NCBI GenBank assembly: GCA_003132905.1
Contig: PKZC01000420.1
Location: forward strand, 27,803 to 41,660
DNA from: Bryobacterales bacterium
Lineage (GTDB): Bacteria > Acidobacteriota > Terriglobia > Bryobacterales > Bryobacteraceae
DNA: 13,858 bases
Reading direction: 5' to 3'
Made by a program: the position numbers and the translations under genes. The notes beneath the pieces were generated by a model. The model saw only the letters and a list, made by a program, of their open reading frames with translations, was not told where the DNA came from and did no database searches. Shown here one piece after another: positions 7,242 to 13,858 of the stretch. Numbering within the stretch: position 1 is the stretch's first letter; each line of letters opens with the position of its first letter.

Positions 7242-8491
7242 ACCCTGCCCTCCTCTAACTGATCCACCTTCCGCAGCGACGGAAAAAGCCAGCCCCACGC
7301 AAGCACTACCGCGATAGTTCCCGCCCCTCCCAATATCACTGCGGGCACTGCTCCGAACCATTGCGCCGTCAGGCCGGATTCGAATTGTCCCACTTCATTC
7401 GACGCTCCGATGAACAGCATGTTCACCGCGCTCACGCGACCGCGCATTTCATCCGGCGTCTTCAGCTGAACCAGCGTGGAGCGCACGATTACGCTAACCA
7501 TGTCGAACGCGCCCGTGAGCGCCAGCGCGATCAACGATAGCGCGAGGCTGTGCGATAGCCCGAAGACAATGGTGAACACCCCGAATCCGCACACGCAGTA
7601 AAGCATGCTGAGACCCGCTTTTTTCCGCAATGGATAATGCGCCAGCAAAATCGCAACGCCAACCGCGCCCACTCCCGGCGCCGCGCGCAGCACTCCCAGT
7701 CCCCACGCGCCGGTGTGCAGGATGTCGCTCGAAAAGACCGGCAGCAGCGCCACAGCGCCTCCCAGCAGCACGGCGAAAAGATCCAGCGACATGCAGCCGA
7801 GGATTAATTTGCTGCGCCAGATATAACGGAGGCCGTCCAGGATCATCCCGACCGGTTCCTCCGAACTTTTGCGTGTGGCTACGTCGGGCCGGATGGCCGA
7901 CACCAGCGCCACCGCGATGCAATAAGCCACGGTTGCGCAGGCGAAAACCGGCACGGGGCTTCCTGCGAAGCCGTAGATCAAACCGCCTGCCATGGGGCCG
8001 AGAATGGTGGCGGATTGGAAGAAGGACGCACTCCACGTGACCGCATTTGGAAAATGTTCGGGCTTCACCAGTTGCGGCAAGAACGCTTGTCCCGTGGGTC
8101 CATTAAAGGCCCGCACCGCACCGTTCGCGAGCAGTACGGCATAAATGGGCCAAGCCGTTGAGATGCCGCGCAACGCCAGCGCGAGCAATATCGCCGAACA
8201 AACCGCGAAAGCCGCATAACACGTACGCAAAATGGATTGCCGCCGGTACCGGTCGGCCGTATGTCCCGCGATTAAGAACAACGCCACACCGGGCGCGAAT
8301 TGGGCGAGCCCTACCAGTCCCAGATCCAAAGGGCGATGCGTCAACCCGTAGATCTGCCATCCCACCGCCACCGAAATCATCTCCGACGACACAATCGACA
8401 GGAATCGCGCCGACATGAACAAGCGGAAGTTTGGGTAGCGGAAGGCAACGCGCGCCAGCGAACCAGGGGTCTTTTTTGCCAATCCAGCCAA
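7238..8491 (-). CDS. MFS transporter, probable drug/metabolite exporter
   Basis: A 417-residue, 12-helix major facilitator superfamily protein of the EntS/MFS_3 type. It opens with 'FRYPNFRLFMSARFLSIVSSEM', a usual start for this group. The loop between helices 2 and 3 carries motif A ('GHTADRYRR', about 76-84), and a related loop occurs mid-protein ('LKTPDEMRGRVSAV'). The family exports small molecules such as siderophores, macrolides or dyes by proton antiport across the inner membrane; the substrate cannot be told. There is no ATG near the N-terminus. I place the start at TTG 8491; another in-frame TTG at 8482 is equally possible, and neither has an obvious Shine-Dalgarno. It leads the MFS-MOSC-glnE operon and is divergent from the sigma-54-associated small gene, sharing an 83-nt intergenic region with it. 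Confidence 0.9.
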   Translation of the reverse strand: MAGLAKKTPGSLARVAFRYPNFRLFMSARFLSIVSSEMISVAVGWQIYGLTHRPLDLGLVGLAQFAPGVALFLIAGHTADRYRRQSILRTCYAAFAVCSAILLALALRGISTAWPIYAVLLANGAVRAFNGPTGQAFLPQLVKPEHFPNAVTWSASFFQSATILGPMAGGLIYGFAGSPVPVFACATVAYCIAVALVSAIRPDVATRKSSEEPVGMILDGLRYIWRSKLILGCMSLDLFAVLLGGAVALLPVFSSDILHTGAWGLGVLRAAPGVGAVGVAILLAHYPLRKKAGLSMLYCVCGFGVFTIVFGLSHSLALSLIALALTGAFDMVSVIVRSTLVQLKTPDEMRGRVSAVNMLFIGASNEVGQFESGLTAQWFGAVPAVILGGAGTIAVVLAWGWLFPSLRKVDQLEEGRV

Positions 8492-8515
8492 TAAATAGGG
8501 TTACACACCCCGGCC

Positions 8516-8559
8516 GTGGTTGTGGCAAGCGCTTCGTGGCACGCCGCTTGCACAACCAC
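8516..8559. promoter_or_regulatory. Long imperfect inverted repeat overlapping a sigma-54 promoter
   Basis: The left arm GTGGTTGTGGCAAGCG (8516-8531) is the reverse complement of the right arm CGCTTG-CACAACCAC (8545-8559) except for one missing base, with a 13-nt spacer. The -12 box of the sigma-54 promoter lies in the right arm. The predicted transcription start (about 8563) is beyond the repeat, so it would act as DNA (an operator or regulator site) for the plus-strand gene. It could also act on the divergent MFS operon. Confidence 0.6.
8537..8552 (+). promoter_or_regulatory. Sigma-54 (RpoN) -24/-12 promoter
   Basis: TGGCACG (8537-8543), 4-nt spacer CCGC, TTGCA (8548-8552). This matches the TGGCACG-N4-TTGCW consensus at every fixed position, with GG and GC dinucleotides separated by the required 10 nt. 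Transcription would start near 8562-8563, giving a leader of only about 12 nt that already contains the Shine-Dalgarno (AGGAGG, 8565-8570) of the gene at 8575. An activator of the NtrC class would be expected to bind further upstream, within the MFS 5' end, but I could not identify a site. Confidence 0.75.
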
Positions 8560-8574
8560 CCCGTAGGAGGACCT

Positions 8575-9036
8575 ATGTGGATAAAGTCTGGTAGAAATTT
8601 CCTACTTGGAGTGGCAACCTTAGCTGTCGTTGCCGGGTCGGCGTTCGCGGTGAATCATCATGAGTTAAACGGTACTTGGCAACTGGTACCCGCCCGCAGC
8701 GAGTTTAACGGCGAGCCGGCCATTCAGACCGGAACTGTCATCATCAATGACCGCGAGCGCAATATCTATGTCCAGCGCAATTTCAACTTCGACGGCGCTA
8801 ACCAGTCGACTTCCACGAGCTTCAGCACCGACGCTCGCGAGAAGACGTCCATCAAGGACAAAGAGCAAGGCTTCAAGAGCAAGGCGAAGTGGGACAGCGA
8901 TGTTCTAAAGGTGGTGACGACGCAAGAGGGCATCAACATCACGGAGCGTTACAGCCTGCGCGATGACGGGACGATGATGCTGCAGATCGATAGGAACGGC
9001 CATCAACCCGAAGCCCTGTTCTTCCAACGCCAGTAA
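8575..9036 (+). CDS. Small exported protein of unknown function, sigma-54-associated
   Basis: A 153-residue protein with a clear signal peptide: basic start MWIKSGR, hydrophobic FLLGVATLAVVAG, and an SAFA cleavage site after A25. The mature part of about 128 residues has no cysteines and begins 'VNHHELNGTWQLVPARSEF'. This resembles the 'GTWKLNPAKSKF' opening of small secreted proteins common in Acidobacteria, which suggests a beta-rich lipocalin-like fold (inference). Alternating strands such as 'GTVIINDRERNIYVQRNF' and 'TMMLQIDRNGHQPEALFF' fit that. The start is fixed by AGGAGG four bases before the ATG at 8575; the frame stays open upstream into the intergenic repeat, but that part is not coding. 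Expression probably depends on the sigma-54 promoter just upstream, hinting at nitrogen, envelope-stress or surface-related control. It sits between glnA and the glnE operon, and its stop touches the glnA stop with no gap. Confidence 0.85.
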   Translation: MWIKSGRNFLLGVATLAVVAGSAFAVNHHELNGTWQLVPARSEFNGEPAIQTGTVIINDRERNIYVQRNFNFDGANQSTSTSFSTDAREKTSIKDKEQGFKSKAKWDSDVLKVVTTQEGINITERYSLRDDGTMMLQIDRNGHQPEALFFQRQ

Positions 9037-10446
<1,410 letters not shown>

Positions 10447-10529
10447 CTGTCCTCCATAGATAGCATACTGTTTTTATTCCACACGGTTGACAAGGGAACA
10501 ACTGGGAAGCAACCATCGTTCAAGGTTCT
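10447..10529. promoter_or_regulatory. Divergent glnA / peptidase promoter region
   Basis: Eighty-three bases separate the two start codons and must hold both promoters. On the minus strand TTGTCA and TATGCT occur but 20 nt apart, too far for a normal sigma-70 promoter. On the plus strand TTGACA (10487-10492) has only a poor -10 (AACCAT, 18-nt spacing). No dyad or sigma-54 motif was found. Promoter positions are therefore undetermined. Confidence 0.3.
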
Positions 10530-11861
10530 ATGGGCGACGATTTTGGAGACGGCGGCGATTTTGGGGATTTTGGAGACGGGGGCGACGATGGTGGGCCCGA
10601 CGATCAAGATCAACCTGACGATCAGGATCAGGATGATGATGGTCAGAATAGCGACCAGCCGCCCGATGACAATGGCAACGACGGCGGCGACGACAAGGGC
10701 GGCGATGACAACGACAACGGCAACCTGGACGATATGTTTGCCTCCGGCGACGATCTGCCTCCCGTCGATGATGACGTCTTCGGAAGCGCGTCCGACTTTC
10801 CCAATGCCGATGCTACCGATTTCGAGGACGATGCCGGAGATTGGTCGGCGACCGACTATCAGCAATCCGCCGAAAACCTTTTTGGCGATCATCCCTACTT
10901 TGGCGACACGCTAGTCCAGCAAAAGGTGGACGAGGGTTTTCAGCCCTATGAGGATTCTGGCTTCGATCAGGCCTTCGATCAGATTGCGCCGGGAACTTCG
11001 GATACAGTTCAATTGTTCGAGCGCGAGGGCAGGCTGGTGGCGTTCGGTGTTGTGTCGCAGGCCGTGCTGGAACTGTTGATGGCGCGCTACACAGGAATCA
11101 ATTGGAACAATATGGAAGTGGCGGTTCCGCAGAAGGGCGAATCGGTGCCGCCTCAGCCGCTACCGCCCGCGTTTGCGAACATTGCCGAACAAGACGCAGT
11201 GGACCTCCGCAAGTATTCCACGCCAGTCGGCGATCAAGGCCAGACGGGCCGCTGCTCCGCCTTTGCCTGGACCCACGCCGCGGAAATGTCCCGCAATATT
11301 TTGAATGAAGAGTCGCCGCGACTGTCGCCGAATTTCACGATGCTCGAATTCCAGCGGATGCAGGGCGACGCGCGAGACTATCAGTATGCTTATGAAGGCG
11401 GCGATGGAACCGTCAGCGGTCCCGATCCTGGTGAGGTGTTGGTGGAGAGCGGAACGTGCCGTCAGGACCTTTGGCCGGACGATCGCTCCGCTCCTCTTAC
11501 GCGCGAGGAACAACTGGAAGCTGACGCGCAACGTTATCGTCTGGAGGCGGTGCCATTGCCGATCGCGATTGATGACGTGAAGAAGGTTTTGAGCGCGGGA
11601 TGTCCGGTTCATGTTTCCATGAACACCGGTTCCGGCTTTTCGGATGTCGGCCGCGACGGCGTGTTCAAAGCCGCCGAAGGACCTTGGGGCAGACACGGCC
11701 GCCACGCCATGTTGATTGTGGGCTATGTGGGGAATTTCTTTACGCTTAAAAATTCTTGGGGAACCGGATGGGGCGACCAGGGTTTCTGCTACGTCCCGAA
11801 GAATGTCCTGGCCGCTTCCGATCCGGAATTTGTTGCGGTGCTGTTGAGGCGACCCGGTTAG
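10530..11861 (+). CDS. Papain-like (C1 family) cysteine peptidase with Asp/Gly-rich N-terminus
   Basis: A 443-residue protein. Residues 1-105 are extremely rich in Asp and Gly (for example 'GDDKGGDDNDNG') and surely disordered. Residues about 105-210 form a linker or propeptide-like region. Residues about 215-440 are a papain-fold domain with the complete catalytic set: Q236 (oxyanion hole) and C242 in 'GDQGQTGRCSAFAW', H392 in 'GRHAMLIVGY' and N408 in 'LKNSWGTGWGDQGF'. The papain disulfide cysteine three before the nucleophile is replaced by T239. There is no signal peptide or transmembrane segment, so it is cytosolic or leaves by a non-classical route. The role is unknown; related bacterial C1 domains include proteases, toxins and maturation enzymes. 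The ATG at 10530 follows a modest AAGG (10522-10525). No immunity gene, leader peptide or transporter accompanies it. Convergent with a decayed small gene. Confidence 0.9.
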   Translation: MGDDFGDGGDFGDFGDGGDDGGPDDQDQPDDQDQDDDGQNSDQPPDDNGNDGGDDKGGDDNDNGNLDDMFASGDDLPPVDDDVFGSASDFPNADATDFEDDAGDWSATDYQQSAENLFGDHPYFGDTLVQQKVDEGFQPYEDSGFDQAFDQIAPGTSDTVQLFEREGRLVAFGVVSQAVLELLMARYTGINWNNMEVAVPQKGESVPPQPLPPAFANIAEQDAVDLRKYSTPVGDQGQTGRCSAFAWTHAAEMSRNILNEESPRLSPNFTMLEFQRMQGDARDYQYAYEGGDGTVSGPDPGEVLVESGTCRQDLWPDDRSAPLTREEQLEADAQRYRLEAVPLPIAIDDVKKVLSAGCPVHVSMNTGSGFSDVGRDGVFKAAEGPWGRHGRHAMLIVGYVGNFFTLKNSWGTGWGDQGFCYVPKNVLAASDPEFVAVLLRRPG

Positions 11862-12138
11862 CGATCGTGGTCGCGCAACCAATCCGCGTGATGGTCGCGG
11901 TATTCACGCAAACGGGACACATCGTCATCCAGAATGTCGCGATCGCGCGGGGTCATGCGATTGTAGCTGGCCACCCGGCCCAACGCGTCGATCACATCGT
12001 CCTGTCGAGCCTGTAGGTATCGCCGCGTCTTGGCCACGTGACCTCTCGAACGTGCTCGACATCGTCCTTCACACGCTCGAACATACGCATGTGCCAGTTC
12101 TGTCCGTGAAAATATGATCCTCCTGCCTGTACGACGTT
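11858..12138 (-). pseudogene. Decayed small gene readable in two frames (or a 59-codon GTG-start ORF)
   Basis: This fills most of the 335-nt gap between the peptidase and the pyrophosphatase. Two protein-like stretches lie in different minus-strand frames. From 12138 down to the TGA at 11992-11994 one reads 'AGGSYFHGQNWHMRMFERV' then 'KDDVEHVREVTWPRRGDTYR'. From about 12000 to the TAA at 11858-11860 the other reads 'DDVIDALGRVASYNRMTPRD' then 'RDILDDDVSRLREYRDHHAD'. End to end they resemble one small alpha-helical acidobacterial hypothetical protein missing a piece in the middle, so a frame-changing deletion is likely. Alternatively the second frame alone is a 59-residue gene (11858-12037) starting at GTG 12037, with GAGAGG before it. 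The upstream frame has an ATG at 12090 but no stop-free start-to-end reading. The terminal stop overlaps the peptidase stop. Confidence 0.45.
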
Positions 12139-12161
12139 TCAGCGCAAGGATGTTTTCGCGA

Positions 12162-12183
12162 GTGACGGTTAACCAACCGTGAC
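12162..12183. other. Hairpin just downstream of the pyrophosphatase gene
   Basis: ACGGTT-AACC-AACCGT (12165-12180), extended by two further pairs beyond a mismatch. On the minus strand it lies 14 nt after the hppA stop but has no following T-run, so it is at best a weak or Rho-assisted terminator. Related ACGGT elements recur at 12182-12186 and inside a GTAAC-G-GTTAC dyad (12190-12200). Confidence 0.35.
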
Positions 12184-12196
12184 GGTCTAGTAACGG

Positions 12197-13858
12197 TTAC
12201 TTGCGCTCGATGCGCATACCATAGAACGATCGGTATACGAAGAACAGGGCCACCGCCAGGAACACGGCTGCCAGCACGTCGGTGAAGAACGCACTTTGAT
12301 CACGCGTGAGCGATACCGCCAACTCCACCGCCAGCAATCCGAACAGCGTCGTGAACTTAATGATTGGGTTGAGCGCCACCGAGGACGTGTCTTTGAACGG
12401 GTCGCCTACCGTGTCGCCCACGACTGTTGCATCGTGCAAAGGAGTGCCCTTTTGCTTCAGCTCCGTCTCGACAATCTTCTTCGCGTTATCCCACGCGCCG
12501 CCCGCATTCGCCATGAAAATGGCTTGATACAGGCCGAACAGTGCGATCGAGATCAGATACCCGATAAAGAAGTATGGTTCCACAAACGCAAACGCCAGCG
12601 TGGCGAAGAACACCGTAAGAAAGATGTTGAACATGCCCTTCTGCGCATACTGCGTGCAGATCTCAACCACTTTCTTGCTGTCGGAGACGGAGGCCTTCGC
12701 CGTGCTTTCCAGATTGATATTCGCCTTGATAAATTCGACCGCGCGATAGGCGCCCGTGGTCACCGCTTGCATGGAAGCGCCCGTGAACCAATAGATCACT
12801 GCGCCTCCGGCAATCAAGCCCAGCAGGAAAGGGTAGTAAAGTATCGATAGCTTCGCAAGCTGGTCCGGCTGCAGTTTGTTGGTCAGCGCCACGATAATGG
12901 AAAAAATCATGGTGGTAGCGCCCACTACTGCGGTTCCGATCAGCACCGGCTTGGCGGTAGCTTTAAAAGTATTGCCGGCGCCATCGTTCTCTTCCAGATT
13001 CTCTTTGCCCTTCTCGAAGTCCGGCTTGAATCCGAAGTCTTTTTGGATCTCAGCGGAAATGTTGGGAATGCTCTCGATGGTGGAAAGCTCAAACACCGAT
13101 TGCGCGTTATCGGTGACAGGCCCGTAGGAATCCACCGCAATGGTCACCGGTCCCATGCCGAGGAACCCGAACGCTACCAGGCCGAATGCGAACACGGCCG
13201 GCGCCAGCATCAACTCCGCGAACCCTTGGGTACTGATCCAGGCTCCGGTTGCCATCAATGCCAACATCGCCATACCCAGCCAGAATGCGCTGAAGTTTCC
13301 GGCCACTAAGCCGGAAAGGATATTCAGCGACGCTCCGCCTTCTTCAGACGAAGTCACCACCTCACGCACGTGCCGTGAATGAACGGAAGTGAAGGCCTTT
13401 ACCAATTCCGGGATAATCGCGCCCGCTAGCGTGCCGCAAGTGATTACCGACGAAAGCTTCCACCACAGAGTGGTGTCACCCGCTAAATTGGGAATAATTT
13501 GGCTGGATACCAAATACGTTGCGGCGATGGAAACAATCGAGGTCAGCCACACCAGCGAGGTCAGCGGCGCTTCGAAGTTCATTTTTGCGACGTTCGCGTA
13601 GCGGCTCTTGGCGATAGCTTCATTGATGAAATAGGAAATCGCGGATGAGACCACCATCATCACGCGCATGACGAAGATCCAAACCAGTAGTTGCACCTGA
13701 ACCAGCGGATCGTTCACCGCCAGAATGATAAACGTAATCAATGCGACGCCGGTCACGCCATAAGTTTCGAATCCGTCCGCGCTGGGGCCAACCGAATCGC
13801 CCGCATTGTCGCCGGTGCAATCCGCGATGACGCCCGGGTTGCGCGCGTCGTCTTCCTT
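12197..13858 (-). CDS. hppA: Membrane-bound ion-translocating pyrophosphatase, C-terminal part (partial)
   Basis: The gene enters from the right edge; 553 residues are in the window, ending at TAA 12197-12199. The protein is an integral inner-membrane pump that couples pyrophosphate hydrolysis to H+ (or Na+) export. Family motifs in order: 'ARNPGVIADCTGDNAGDSVG' (about 5-24), which carries the substrate and Mg-binding aspartates; 'DSYGPVTDNAQS' (about 243-254); 'GAGNTFKATAK' (about 293-303); and 'VVGDTVGDPFKDTSSVALNP' near the C-terminus. Many hydrophobic helices separate them. The lysine in 'GNTFKA' is the signature of K+-independent enzymes, whereas K+-dependent ones have alanine. The motif near residue 17 reads GDNAGDSVGPSADGFE rather than the usual GDNVGDCAGMAADLFE, and the cytosolic loop before GNTFKA looks about 15-20 residues longer than canonical, pointing to a divergent subclass. 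A GTG at 13756 is not the true start, since coding continues upstream without a break. Confidence 0.95.
   Translation of the reverse strand, partial: KEDDARNPGVIADCTGDNAGDSVGPSADGFETYGVTGVALITFIILAVNDPLVQVQLLVWIFVMRVMMVVSSAISYFINEAIAKSRYANVAKMNFEAPLTSLVWLTSIVSIAATYLVSSQIIPNLAGDTTLWWKLSSVITCGTLAGAIIPELVKAFTSVHSRHVREVVTSSEEGGASLNILSGLVAGNFSAFWLGMAMLALMATGAWISTQGFAELMLAPAVFAFGLVAFGFLGMGPVTIAVDSYGPVTDNAQSVFELSTIESIPNISAEIQKDFGFKPDFEKGKENLEENDGAGNTFKATAKPVLIGTAVVGATTMIFSIIVALTNKLQPDQLAKLSILYYPFLLGLIAGGAVIYWFTGASMQAVTTGAYRAVEFIKANINLESTAKASVSDSKKVVEICTQYAQKGMFNIFLTVFFATLAFAFVEPYFFIGYLISIALFGLYQAIFMANAGGAWDNAKKIVETELKQKGTPLHDATVVGDTVGDPFKDTSSVALNPIIKFTTLFGLLAVELAVSLTRDQSAFFTDVLAAVFLAVALFFVYRSFYGMRIERK

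Noticed and set aside
7242..7361. N-terminal extension of the MOSC protein
   Set aside because: It overlaps the MFS gene by 120 nt, while ATG 7241 has a strong GAGGAGGG and an ATGA junction.
8431..8574. N-terminal extension of the small exported protein
   Set aside because: It would run through the sigma-54 promoter and dyad and would bury the clear signal peptide inside the protein.
12162..12200. Confident intrinsic terminator for hppA
   Set aside because: The hairpin is short and has no following T-run on the transcript strand; listed only as a hairpin.

Overview
The window looks like ordinary chromosome from a G+C-rich, Gram-negative-type bacterium. An Acidobacteriota member related to Solibacter/Bryobacter is my best guess. 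The grounds are the mix of families: a short homogentisate dioxygenase beside a flavin reductase, a small exported protein with a 'GTWQL.PARSEF' opening, and a membrane pyrophosphatase with a non-canonical 'GDNAGDSVGPSADGFE' motif. This is family-level recognition from memory, not a database result. I see no tRNA, rRNA, insertion sequence, integrase or CRISPR array.

Layout. Positions 1-3845 form an aromatic amino acid catabolism neighbourhood: the 3' end of 4-hydroxyphenylpyruvate dioxygenase (+), an exported DsbA-like thiol oxidoreductase (-), phenylalanine 4-hydroxylase (-), and, divergent from it, homogentisate 1,2-dioxygenase plus a flavin reductase-like gene (+). Together hpd, phhA and hmgA cover Phe to Tyr, and hydroxyphenylpyruvate to homogentisate to maleylacetoacetate. 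The transaminase and the last two steps are not in view. The phhA/hmgA intergenic region holds a perfect 7-bp inverted repeat, and both ends of phhA carry 18-bp tandem repeats.

Positions 3849-10446 are the nitrogen block, mostly on the minus strand: an MFS transporter, a MOSC-domain protein (4-nt overlap with the transporter) and glnE (6-nt gap) form one apparent operon. glnA lies upstream of it on the same strand and keeps the tyrosine (Y397) that GlnE would adenylylate. Between them, on the plus strand, is a small exported protein of unknown function (8575-9036). It is preceded by a consensus-perfect sigma-54 (-24/-12) promoter embedded in a long imperfect inverted repeat. This is the most striking regulatory signal in the window.

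Positions 10530-13858 hold a papain-like cysteine peptidase with an intact Cys-His-Asn triad, a very Asp/Gly-rich N-terminus and no signal peptide. Next comes a decayed small gene readable only by changing frame (11858-12138, -). Last is the C-terminal part of a membrane-bound proton/sodium-pumping pyrophosphatase running off the right edge (-).

Gene packing is very tight. All four tail-to-tail junctions have gaps of 0-5 nt or overlap, leaving no room for conventional terminators. I found no clear new multi-gene defence or mobile system. The most novel leads are the sigma-54-driven exported protein and the acidic-tailed peptidase.
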